DNA of 15,187 nucleotides, from the NCBI GenBank assembly GCA_002431845.1, contig DJEH01000104.1, forward strand, positions 1-15,187. The letters are read 5' to 3'. Under the pieces are notes generated by a model. It searched no databases, had not been told where the DNA came from, and saw only the letters and a list, made by a program, of their open reading frames with translations. The first letter of the stretch is position 1, and every line of letters begins with the position of its first letter. Shown here piece after piece: positions 5,671 through 13,148 of this stretch. Source of the stretch: Prevotellaceae bacterium UBA5903 (GTDB lineage: Bacteria > Bacteroidota > Bacteroidia > Bacteroidales > Bacteroidaceae). A program made the translations under genes and the position numbers.

Positions 5671-8298
5671 ATGAAACTTTCTGATTTACATACGGGAGAA
5701 CGTGGCGTCATAGTGAAAGTCGCAGGTCATGGCGGTTTTCGCAAGCGTATAGTAGAGATGGGATTTGTAAAAGGAAAGACCGTTAAGGTGATATTGAATG
5801 CCCCCTTGCGCGATCCTATTGAATATGAAATAATGGGATATAAAATATCTTTACGTCGCGAAGAGGCACGTTTAGTAGAAGTTATAAGCGAAAGCGAAGC
5901 CGCAACAGATGCTCGCTTACATCCTAATGAAAACTTAGCAGGCCTTTTGTCTGGTAAGGACGAGGAGGAAGAATTGCGCATGCAATTAGATAAACGCATG
6001 GAGAAAATGGCTGCCGACCAACATCGTGTAATCAATGTGGCTTTGGTAGGCAATCCTAATTGTGGAAAGACCTCTTTGTTTAATATGGCATCGGGTGGCC
6101 ACGAGCATGTGGGCAACTATAGTGGTGTTACTGTAGATGCCAAAGAGGGCTTTATGGATATGCACGTAAGGGTGCGCCGTAGTGCCGATGGTGGAGTGGA
6201 ATTTTACCATGATAACCCTCAAAATTGCTCGACTACTTGTAATACTTGCAGTATAGGAGATGGGTGTATGGCCAATGGAAACGTTGATGGTTATGAAGAT
6301 AAGGTGTATCATTTTCGTGTAGTAGATTTGCCTGGAACCTATTCGCTCTCAGCATATTCGCCCGAAGAACTATATGTGCGTAGACACTTGATAGATGAAA
6401 CCCCAGACGTTGTTATCAACGTAATAGACAGTTCAAATCTTGAACGCAACTTATATCTCACAACTCAGCTTATAGATATGCATCAGCGTATGGTGGTGGC
6501 CCTTAATATGTACGACGAACTGCAACATAGTGGTGATAAACTCGATTATGTGCAGCTTGGTCATCTGCTTGGTGTGCCAATGGTGCCTACTATATCGCGT
6601 ACGGGCAAGGGCATTAGAGATTTGTTTGAAATGGTTATAAAGGTTTACGAAAATCAAGGAGACGATGCACTTGAACGACACATTCATGTAAACCATGGTA
6701 AAGAGCTGGAGCAGAGCATAGATCGTATTAAATTAATATTTCAGAAAAACAATGAGATACGTTCTAAATATTCAACACGCTATTTAGCAATCAAGTATTT
6801 AGAGGGTGATAGTGAAGCTTGTCGTTTTGTAGAAACATTACCACAACACGATGAACTTGTGGCTGCACGTTATGAAGAAGTAACTCGTCTCAAAGAAGTT
6901 CTTCATGACACTCCTGACAATGCCTTGACAGATGCAAAATATGGGTTTATACAAGGTGCATTAAAGGAAACTTTTGAGCCTCATGTGTTCAAACAAGGAC
7001 ATACAATAACTGAAAAGATTGATGCAATCGTTACTAATAGAATCCTAGGCTTCCCCCTTTTCTTTGCAGTTCTCTTCTTGATATTCTTTATCACATTTCA
7101 GGTGGGACAATATCCAATGGATTGGATAGATTGGTTGGTATCTGAAGTGTCAGATTTTGTAGACTATGCTATGCCTAATGGCGTACTTAAGGATATGATT
7201 ACACAAGGAGCAATCAGTGGTGTAGGGGCCGTTATTGTGTTCTTGCCTAACATCATGATTTTGTATTTCTTCATTTCTATCCTTGAGGATACGGGCTATA
7301 TGGCACGTGCAGCATTCATCATGGATCGCTTAATGCATCGCATGGGGTTGCATGGAAAATCTTTCATTCCTATGGTGATGGGATTTGGGTGTAATGTGCC
7401 AGCAGTGATGGCAACACGCACAATTGAAAATCCTAAAAGTCGCTTGATAACCATGCTTATAATACCATTTATGTCATGTTCTGCTCGAATACCTATATAT
7501 GTAGTGCTTGTAAGTGCTTTCTTTCCTCATCAAGGAGCATGGGTGATGTTGGGTCTATATGCCTTAGGTATAATCGTAGCAATAGCTATGGCACGATTGT
7601 TTAGCAAGTTTTTGATGAAGGGCGAAGATCTTCCGTTTGTTATGGAACTTCCGCCTTATCGTATGCCTACAGCTAAGTCGGTAGCCATGCACACATGGGA
7701 GAAGGGGCGCCAATACCTGCAAAAAATGGGTGGCATAATCCTTGTATTCTCTTTGATAATATGGGCTTTAAACTACTTCCCACACAATGAAGATGCGCAA
7801 ATAGCGGCTTCTCAGCCAACGACAACCCAAGTAGTAGGCAAGGCAGACAATACTAGCGTGAAAGAGCAAAATGCATCAATTTCACAGACTACGGCAACGC
7901 AAGAACCTTCATATCTACAGCGAATAGGCCATGCGGTAGCGCCAATGATGTCGCCAATGCACTTCGACTGGAAGATGAGTGTGGGTATACTTTCTGGTAT
8001 CGGTGCTAAAGAACTTGTAGTGAGTACTTTGGCTGTGATGTACGCGGGCGAAGACGATGTAGACACAGATAATGCATCTGCTGATACACATCTATCGCAA
8101 GCACTCAAGTCAAATATCAGCTCGGCTTCAGCACTTGCTTATTTGGTGTTTATCCTGTTTTATTTCCCATGTATAGCCACCATAACAGCCATAAAAAACG
8201 AGAGCGGTGGATGGAAGTGGGCCATATTTACAGCCGTGTACACCACGGCGTTTGCTTATGTGGCTTCGCTGATAACTTACTGGATTGCAGCAGCGTAG
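5671..8298 (+). CDS. feoB: FeoA-FeoB fusion ferrous iron transporter with a cysteine-rich G-domain insert
   Basis: This 875-residue inner-membrane protein imports Fe(II). Residues 1-75 form a FeoA-type SH3-like domain (MGF at 30-32, LRREEA at 61-66). A linker leads to a G-protein domain: G1 GNPNCGKTS (127-135), G2 Thr154 in SGVTV, G3 DLPG (219-222), G4 NMYD (279-282) and G5 near SRTGKG (309-314). Between G2 and G3 an extra segment of about 45 residues carries Cys186, Cys190, Cys193 and Cys199. The membrane part begins near 455 and contains the Gate motifs with Cys574 (GFGCNVPA) and Cys603 (SCSAR), and Cys834 (YFPC) near the end. A hydrophilic Ser/Thr/Gln/Asn-rich stretch (about 704-748) separates two membrane regions. 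FeoA-FeoB fusions are known in Bacteroidetes. It has its own promoter, and no separate FeoC-like gene is nearby. Confidence 0.96.
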   Translation: MKLSDLHTGERGVIVKVAGHGGFRKRIVEMGFVKGKTVKVILNAPLRDPIEYEIMGYKISLRREEARLVEVISESEAATDARLHPNENLAGLLSGKDEEEELRMQLDKRMEKMAADQHRVINVALVGNPNCGKTSLFNMASGGHEHVGNYSGVTVDAKEGFMDMHVRVRRSADGGVEFYHDNPQNCSTTCNTCSIGDGCMANGNVDGYEDKVYHFRVVDLPGTYSLSAYSPEELYVRRHLIDETPDVVINVIDSSNLERNLYLTTQLIDMHQRMVVALNMYDELQHSGDKLDYVQLGHLLGVPMVPTISRTGKGIRDLFEMVIKVYENQGDDALERHIHVNHGKELEQSIDRIKLIFQKNNEIRSKYSTRYLAIKYLEGDSEACRFVETLPQHDELVAARYEEVTRLKEVLHDTPDNALTDAKYGFIQGALKETFEPHVFKQGHTITEKIDAIVTNRILGFPLFFAVLFLIFFITFQVGQYPMDWIDWLVSEVSDFVDYAMPNGVLKDMITQGAISGVGAVIVFLPNIMILYFFISILEDTGYMARAAFIMDRLMHRMGLHGKSFIPMVMGFGCNVPAVMATRTIENPKSRLITMLIIPFMSCSARIPIYVVLVSAFFPHQGAWVMLGLYALGIIVAIAMARLFSKFLMKGEDLPFVMELPPYRMPTAKSVAMHTWEKGRQYLQKMGGIILVFSLIIWALNYFPHNEDAQIAASQPTTTQVVGKADNTSVKEQNASISQTTATQEPSYLQRIGHAVAPMMSPMHFDWKMSVGILSGIGAKELVVSTLAVMYAGEDDVDTDNASADTHLSQALKSNISSASALAYLVFILFYFPCIATITAIKNESGGWKWAIFTAVYTTAFAYVASLITYWIAAA

Positions 8299-8350
8299 CT
8301 AAGAAAATAGGAACTTTAAGAAAAATTAGACATAAAACTATCAAAGTCAA

Positions 8351-8381
8351 TCGTATATAACGATTATATTTTGTAACTTTG
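8351..8381 (+). promoter_or_regulatory. Bacteroidetes-type promoter for the bamD operon
   Basis: TAACTTTG (8374-8381) is an exact -7 element. The base triplet 20 bases upstream is TCG (8351-8353), a two-of-three match to TTG. Transcription should start near 8385-8388, so the leader before the bamD ATG at 8397 would be only about 10 bases. Confidence 0.6.
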
Positions 8382-8396
8382 CGGCAAAATCACCAT

Positions 8397-9275
8397 ATGA
8401 ATAAGATAACTATTGCTACATGTTGCTGCATACTATTGGCTTTTTCGTCGTGCAACGATTACAATCGTGTACTGAAAACGCAAGACTATTCATATAAATA
8501 TGAAGTGGCTAAACAATATTATGCAGAGGGACAATATAATCGCGCATCTTTGTTATTGCAAGATGTGCTTTCGGTGCTAAAAGGTACTGAACAGGGTGAA
8601 GAGTCTCTATATCTTTCGGGATTATGCAATATGAAAGCGCACAATTATAGTGCAGCTTCAACGGTGTTTCGCAAGTATTATGAAACTTATCCACGAGGTA
8701 AGTATGTAGAGGAGGCACGCTTTAATTGTGGAAGATCATTATATGCTATAACGCCAGAACCAAGGCTTGACCAAACTGACACTTTTCAAGCTGTAACGGA
8801 ATTTCAAAACTTTATTGAGAATTTTCCAAGCAGCAAGTATCGTGCACAGGCACAAGACTTGATATTTAAATTGCAAGATAAGCTTGTAGAAAAAGAATAT
8901 CTATCGGCAAAACTCTATTACGACTTAGGCACCTATATTGGTAATGGTACAAATGGAAATTATGGTGCATGTATCGTGACTGCCGAGAATGCAATAAAGG
9001 ACTATCCTTACACCTCAAGGCGCGAGGACTTCTCGATATTGATACTCCGAGCAAAGTTTAGACTCGCAAGATTTAGTGTTGAAAGTAAGAAGGCTGAACG
9101 CTACCACAATGCCATCGACGAATATTATGGCTTTGTTACCGAATATCCCGAATCGAAGTATATGAGCGAGGCAAAGCAAATGTTTGCAAAAGCAAGCAAA
9201 TATGTAGAGACGGGCGAAGAAGAAGAATCTGACACCTTGGTCAAAGGTGACGCAGCAAACGAAAAAAATAAATAA
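8397..9275 (+). CDS. bamD: Outer-membrane assembly lipoprotein BamD
   Basis: This periplasmic lipoprotein partners with BamA in the BAM complex that inserts beta-barrel proteins into the outer membrane. The 292-residue product starts with a short signal peptide, MNKITIATCCCILLAF, and the likely lipidated residue is Cys19 in AFSSC. Helical TPR-like repeats follow, with typical segments such as AKQYYAEGQYNRA (38-50) and repeated YP..KY phrases (YPRGKY, FPSSKY, YPESKY). The C-terminus is charged. A longer reading from TTG at 8379 is rejected because that codon lies inside the -7 promoter element and would put extra residues before the signal peptide. The omega-like gene starts 34 bases after the stop, so this is probably the first gene of an operon. 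Confidence 0.93.
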   Translation: MNKITIATCCCILLAFSSCNDYNRVLKTQDYSYKYEVAKQYYAEGQYNRASLLLQDVLSVLKGTEQGEESLYLSGLCNMKAHNYSAASTVFRKYYETYPRGKYVEEARFNCGRSLYAITPEPRLDQTDTFQAVTEFQNFIENFPSSKYRAQAQDLIFKLQDKLVEKEYLSAKLYYDLGTYIGNGTNGNYGACIVTAENAIKDYPYTSRREDFSILILRAKFRLARFSVESKKAERYHNAIDEYYGFVTEYPESKYMSEAKQMFAKASKYVETGEEEESDTLVKGDAANEKNK

Positions 9276-9309
9276 AAAGAGAAATATAATCGTAAAACAT
9301 CATATCAAC

Positions 9310-9654
9310 ATGGATTATAAAAAGAGCAAAGCGGCTACCAACACAGTAACTCACAACTTGATGGATTTTTGTGATGGTACAAACAATATCTACGAAAGTG
9401 TAGTTATTATGTCGAAGCGCGCAAACCAAATTGCTGTTCAAATGAAGGAAGACCTTTCAAAAAAATTAAAGGAGTTTGCTTCAAATAACGACAATTTGGA
9501 GGAGACATTTGAAAATCGTGAGCAAATTGAAATATCACGCTACTACGAAAAGTTGCCTAAGCCAACTTTGATTGCGGCAGACGAATTTTTGCATCACAAT
9601 ATCTATTTCCGCAATCCTGCTAAGGATAAAAGTAATTTGAGTACTGAAGCATGA
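9310..9654 (+). CDS. rpoZ: DNA-directed RNA polymerase omega-like subunit (Bacteroidetes type)
   Basis: The 114-residue protein resembles the omega/Rpb6 subunit annotated in Bacteroidetes, which helps assemble and stabilise RNA polymerase around the beta' subunit. Features consistent with this are the N-terminal MDYKKSKAATNTVTHNL, a central helical segment with KRANQIAVQMKEDL (about 36-49), and a late motif EISRYYEKLPKPTLIAADEF (about 74-93). Recognition rests on overall resemblance and position after bamD, not on a catalytic motif. ATG at 9310 is preferred over an upstream in-frame GTG at 9247, which would overlap bamD and add a lysine-rich run. The stop overlaps the start of the next gene (ATGA at 9651-9654), indicating coupled translation. 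Confidence 0.8.
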   Translation: MDYKKSKAATNTVTHNLMDFCDGTNNIYESVVIMSKRANQIAVQMKEDLSKKLKEFASNNDNLEETFENREQIEISRYYEKLPKPTLIAADEFLHHNIYFRNPAKDKSNLSTEA

Positions 9655-10112
9655 TACAACGTATTCAAAGCATATATTTAGTATTGGCTGGATTGTTTCC
9701 AGCCTTTACTCTTTTCGTGCCTATAATTGCTTTTGCAAATGCTTCTGTAGTCTTCACAATGAGTGGGGTAGGGTATGAAAATGTTGCGCAAATGGCTGAA
9801 ATGCAAGGCCGACATCCTTATGGCTTGTTGTTTTTTGCGGTTTGTTCAATTGTAATTTCATTTTTATCAATCTTTGCTTTTAAAAACAGAAAAAAGCAAA
9901 TGAAACAAGTGAAATGGGGCGTATGCATTAATGTGCTTTGGTACATAGCTTTCGTGGTTTATGTCCTTTCTGTTAAATCTCGAACTTCAACTGATTTGTC
10001 GTTTGAGTTTGGTTGCTTATTTCCATTCTTCTCTATATTGATGCAGATATTGGCTAAGCATGCCATTAAACGCGATGAGGATTTGGTGAGAGCTGCCGAC
10101 AGAATTAGATAA
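9651..10112 (+). CDS. DUF4293 family integral membrane protein
   Basis: This 153-residue protein has four predicted membrane helices, about residues 7-29, 57-77, 88-108 and 119-138. A basic loop (KNRKKQMKQVK, 78-88) lies between helices two and three, which suggests that loop is cytoplasmic. The C-terminus is charged. It starts MIQRIQSIYL and matches my memory of DUF4293, a Bacteroidetes family of unknown function found beside bamD and the omega-like gene. The four-base overlap with the omega-like gene shows coupling, but no function can be read from the sequence. Confidence 0.85.
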   Translation: MIQRIQSIYLVLAGLFPAFTLFVPIIAFANASVVFTMSGVGYENVAQMAEMQGRHPYGLLFFAVCSIVISFLSIFAFKNRKKQMKQVKWGVCINVLWYIAFVVYVLSVKSRTSTDLSFEFGCLFPFFSILMQILAKHAIKRDEDLVRAADRIR

Positions 10113-10154
10113 AGTACTCTTCTCTAAAAAACATACTAACTTAAATTTTTGCCT

Positions 10155-10592
10155 ATGTCTTTAAACCGAATAATGCTTATTGGTAATGTAGGGCAAGAGC
10201 CTGAAATTCGATACATGGACAACGGAAGTTGTGCTGCTAATTTTAGTTTTGCTACTACAACCAGAGGATACACATTGCAAAATGGTACAACTGTACCTGA
10301 ACGCACAGAGTGGCACAACATTGTGTTGTGGGGCAATTTGGCAAAAATAGTGGAGAACTATGTGCATAAGGGCGACAAGCTCTATGTTGAAGGCGAATTG
10401 CGCTATCGCACGTATACAGATAAGCGTGGTGTAACTCACAAGGTAGTAGAAATATGGGGCACTAACATAGAGCTACTAACCCCCCGCACACAGCAGCAAC
10501 CTGCTAACAATGCAACAATGCAGGGTAATCCGTTTCCACCTTCTTCAGCCGAAAAACCTAAAGACGGACCACAGGTCAAATGCCCGTTCTAA
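10155..10592 (+). CDS. ssb: Single-stranded DNA-binding protein with a non-acidic tip
   Basis: This SSB protects single-stranded DNA in replication and repair. Residues 1-109 form the OB fold, with the classical opening SLNRIMLIGNVGQEPEIRY, then TEWHNIVLWGNLAKIVENY (51-69) and KGDKLYVEGELRYRTY (72-87). A flexible Gln/Asn/Pro/Ser-rich tail covers 110-145. The usual SSB C-terminus is an acidic tip ending in DDDIPF or DDLPF, which docks partner proteins. Here it ends PQVKCPF, keeping Pro-Phe but with Lys and Cys in place of aspartates. ATG at 10155 is preferred over TTG at 10149, as it gives the standard N-terminus. It may share the bamD transcript (42-base gap) and ends at a hairpin at 10600-10646. 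Confidence 0.93.
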   Translation: MSLNRIMLIGNVGQEPEIRYMDNGSCAANFSFATTTRGYTLQNGTTVPERTEWHNIVLWGNLAKIVENYVHKGDKLYVEGELRYRTYTDKRGVTHKVVEIWGTNIELLTPRTQQQPANNATMQGNPFPPSSAEKPKDGPQVKCPF

Positions 10593-10599
10593 TCAGAGC

Positions 10600-10646
10600 A
10601 AAATGCGTATGATACCATGCATAAAAAATAGTATTATACGCATTTT
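10600..10646 (+). terminator. Hairpin terminator after ssb
   Basis: The 16-base arms 10600-10615 and 10631-10646 pair along their full length with one G-T pair and a 15-base loop. The arms begin with AAAA and end with TTTT, so the structure carries its own T tract and could work in both directions. It begins eight bases after the ssb stop. Confidence 0.75.
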
Positions 10647-10687
10647 ATGTTGTATTGAAATGTTAAATCATAAGTTTTCTGCAGGCG

Positions 10688-11374
10688 ATGTTTTTACAAG
10701 GTAACGACATATTTTTGTTAAAGCCTTATGCTCCTAAAAATGATGACGAATATGTGGTGTCGGTATATATATGGAGGCATTCCTTTACACGCCAGCATTT
10801 AACAGGTATAGTTCAACGAATAGTTCCAAACTTACTGACAGATGATGTAAAAAAACTAAACGACAAACGTTTTAAAGAAAAGATGTCTGTGCGACTATTA
10901 CTTGCAAAACTATTAGAACTTACGCACGATGCAGTAGCTTATTGTGTTACGGGTAGGCCTTACTTAAGGTTTTTCCCTTATGAAATAAGTATGTCGCATA
11001 CCGCAGATGTCTATGCAGTAAGCATTGCAAACTTTAGGCATGGCATAGACATTGAAAGGTGGGGTGAAAAGGCATTGAGAGTAAAAAAAATGTTTATTAA
11101 TGCAGAGGAAGAAGCATGCTTGATGCCCATGTTACCATATAAAACATTGGAACAAAATGCAACGCTTGTTTGGAGTGCAAAAGAAGCCGTATATAAATGG
11201 AAAGATAGGGCTGGACTCTCATTAAAAAACGATATTTTGTTGAAACAAAGCGAAACAAGAGATATCTTAGAGGCAAATGTTGGTAAACAACATGAAAAAG
11301 CATTTGTGAACTATAAATCATATACCAACTGCATACTAACTTGTTGCGGAGCAAGGTCTTTTGCAATAAAATAA
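10688..11374 (+). CDS. 4'-phosphopantetheinyl transferase superfamily protein
   Basis: The enzyme family transfers the phosphopantetheine arm of coenzyme A to a serine of acyl or peptidyl carrier proteins. The 228-residue length matches the Sfp/HetI type. Visible motifs are GRPYL (89-93), SMSHTADVYAVSI (101-113), the metal-binding GIDIER (119-124, Asp121 and Glu123) and WSAKEAVYKW (162-171, with Lys165, Glu166 and Lys170). The carrier-protein target cannot be told from the sequence. ATG at 10688 is used; a nearby upstream ATG around 10660 is in another frame. No clear promoter is visible after the ssb terminator. From memory, a gldE-like gene commonly lies between ssb and this gene in related genomes, and it is absent here. 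Confidence 0.9.
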   Translation: MFLQGNDIFLLKPYAPKNDDEYVVSVYIWRHSFTRQHLTGIVQRIVPNLLTDDVKKLNDKRFKEKMSVRLLLAKLLELTHDAVAYCVTGRPYLRFFPYEISMSHTADVYAVSIANFRHGIDIERWGEKALRVKKMFINAEEEACLMPMLPYKTLEQNATLVWSAKEAVYKWKDRAGLSLKNDILLKQSETRDILEANVGKQHEKAFVNYKSYTNCILTCCGARSFAIK

Positions 11375-11375
11375 C

Positions 11376-11383
11376 TAACTTTG
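11376..11383 (+). promoter_or_regulatory. Bacteroidetes-type -7 element for the ABC-F gene
   Basis: TAACTTTG is an exact TAnnTTTG match starting two bases after the preceding gene's stop codon. I see no good -33 TTG at the right distance. Transcription would start near 11390, about 45 bases before the ABC-F start codon. Confidence 0.5.
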
Positions 11384-11434
11384 CACAGAATTTTTAAGAA
11401 TAGAATTTAAATAACATTATTTCAATTATAAAAA

Positions 11435-13057
11435 ATGATAACCGTTTCCAACTTAGCCATTCAATTTGGCAAACGTATTCTTTATCAAGACGTAAACATG
11501 AAATTCACTAATGGTAACATCTATGGTATCATTGGTGCTAATGGTGCAGGAAAATCTACACTATTAAAGGCTATATCTGGTGAATTGGAGCCAACTAAAG
11601 GTAAAGTGGAAATGGGACCAGGCGAACGCCTATCTGTATTGAGTCAGGACCACTTTAAGTATGATGAATTTACCGTTCTTGATACTGTGTTGATGGGACA
11701 TACCACCATGTGGCAAGTAATGCAAGAACGTAACGAACTCTACTCAAAGGCAGATTTCTCTGACGAGGATGGCATAAAAGTGGCAGAACTCGAAGACAAG
11801 TTTGCACAGATGGGGGGATATACAGCAGAGAATGATGCAGCAACATTATTGAGCGGACTTGGCATTAAAGAAGCTCTTCATGGTAAACTTATGGGTGAGT
11901 TGAGCGGTAAGGAAAAGGTGCGCGTGATGCTTGCGCAAGCACTTTTTGGTGAGCCAGATAACTTACTCTTGGATGAGCCTACTAACGACCTTGACTTGGA
12001 AACTGTAGAGTGGCTGGAGGATTATTTAGGTAATTTTGAACATACGGTGCTTGTGGTGAGCCACGACCGTCACTTCCTTGATCAAGTTTGTACACATACA
12101 GTAGATATTGACTATGGTAAGGTTACATTATTCTCTGGTAACTACTCATTCTGGTATGAGTCATCACAACTTGCCTTACGCCAGGCTCAAAACCAAAAGC
12201 AAAAGGCAGAAGAGAAGAAAAAGGAGTTGGAAGAGTTTATTCGTCGTTTCTCAGCTAATGTGGCAAAGAGTCGTCAGACAACAAGCCGTAAAAAGATGCT
12301 TGAAAAACTGAACGTTGAAGAAATAAAACCTTCTACTCGTAAATACCCAGGCATTATCTTCCAAATGGATCGTGAGCCAGGTAATCAAATACTCGAAGTA
12401 AAGGATTTGAAAGCTACACTCGAAGATGGTACTATATTGTTTGATAAGTTGAACTTCACGGTAGAAAAAGGTGAAAAGATTGTGTTCTTAAGCCATGACC
12501 CTCGTGCAATGACAGCCCTTTTTGAGATTATCAATGGCAACATGAAGCCTGCGGGTGGTAGCTATAAGTGGGGTGTAACAATAACAACTGCTTATCTGCC
12601 TCTAGACAATACTTCGTTCTTCAACACAGATATGGATATGTTGGATTGGTTGAGTCAGTATGGCGAAGGAAATGATGTTTATTTCAAGGCTTTCCTTGGA
12701 CGTATGCTTTTTAAGGATGAGGATATACAGAAGAAGGTTAGCGTGTTGTCGGGTGGTGAAAAAATGCGTTGTATGATTGCTCGCATGCAGCTCCGCAATG
12801 CTAACTGCTTGATTTTGGATACACCTACTAACCATTTGGATATGGAGAGCATCCAAGCATTCAATAACAACTTGAAGTTGTTTAAGGGTAATATTCTCTT
12901 CTCAAGTCACGACCATGAATTTATCAATACCATAGCAAACCGTATTATTGAGCTTACGCCAAATGGCAGTATTGATAAGCTAACAACTTATGAAGATTAT
13001 ATTCATGACGACAGGATAAAAGAACAGAAAGAAAAGCTTTACAATACAACAAAATAG
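11435..13057 (+). CDS. ABC-F family ATPase, YbiT-like, with one degenerate ATP site
   Basis: This is a soluble tandem ABC ATPase without membrane domains, of the translation-associated ABC-F group. The N-terminal half resembles E. coli YbiT (FGKRILYQDV, FTVLDTVLMGH at 79-89). The first domain has Walker A GANGAGKST (34-42), signature LSGKE (156-160), Walker B LLLDEP (177-182, catalytic Glu181) and switch His210. The linker, about 245-300, is rich in Lys, Glu and Gln and probably coiled coil, as in ABC-F proteins that enter the ribosomal E site. In the second domain the Walker A position reads SHDPRAMTA (353-361), with Met in place of the lysine. The signature is intact LSGGE (438-442), and Walker B is LILDTP (459-464) with Thr463 replacing the glutamate. 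The 540-residue length is normal for the family. A resistance role is not indicated. Confidence 0.93.
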   Translation: MITVSNLAIQFGKRILYQDVNMKFTNGNIYGIIGANGAGKSTLLKAISGELEPTKGKVEMGPGERLSVLSQDHFKYDEFTVLDTVLMGHTTMWQVMQERNELYSKADFSDEDGIKVAELEDKFAQMGGYTAENDAATLLSGLGIKEALHGKLMGELSGKEKVRVMLAQALFGEPDNLLLDEPTNDLDLETVEWLEDYLGNFEHTVLVVSHDRHFLDQVCTHTVDIDYGKVTLFSGNYSFWYESSQLALRQAQNQKQKAEEKKKELEEFIRRFSANVAKSRQTTSRKKMLEKLNVEEIKPSTRKYPGIIFQMDREPGNQILEVKDLKATLEDGTILFDKLNFTVEKGEKIVFLSHDPRAMTALFEIINGNMKPAGGSYKWGVTITTAYLPLDNTSFFNTDMDMLDWLSQYGEGNDVYFKAFLGRMLFKDEDIQKKVSVLSGGEKMRCMIARMQLRNANCLILDTPTNHLDMESIQAFNNNLKLFKGNILFSSHDHEFINTIANRIIELTPNGSIDKLTTYEDYIHDDRIKEQKEKLYNTTK

Positions 13058-13063
13058 AATGAC

Positions 13064-13118
13064 AAACATGCCAATATGACTATTAACACTGATATAGTAT
13101 TTTATTGGCATGTTTTTT
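13064..13118 (+). terminator. Rho-independent terminator after the ABC-F gene
   Basis: AAACATGCCAATA (13064-13076) pairs perfectly with TATTGGCATGTTT (13103-13115), followed by more T residues to 13118. The 26-base loop contains a further ACTAT/ATAGT pair that can extend the hairpin. It starts seven bases after the stop codon. Confidence 0.88.
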
Positions 13119-13148
13119 GCTTATTGTAATACAATAAATAATAGAATT

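Noticed and set aside
8379..8396. Longer bamD reading from TTG at 8379
   Set aside because: The TTG lies within the -7 promoter element and the added residues would precede a good lipoprotein signal peptide.
9247..9309. Longer omega-subunit reading from GTG at 9247
   Set aside because: It overlaps the end of bamD and adds a lysine-rich run from an AT-rich spacer; ATG at 9310 fits the family start.
10149..10154. Longer ssb reading from TTG at 10149
   Set aside because: ATG at 10155 gives the standard SSB N-terminus MSLNR.
12491..12517. Degenerate Walker A in the ABC-F protein as evidence of a pseudogene
   Set aside because: The frame is open to normal length, the other motifs are intact, and the losses are confined to one composite ATP site.
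13110..13148. Longer grpE reading from ATG at 13110
   Set aside because: This codon lies inside the terminator stem of the ABC-F gene, and the added residues do not resemble GrpE.
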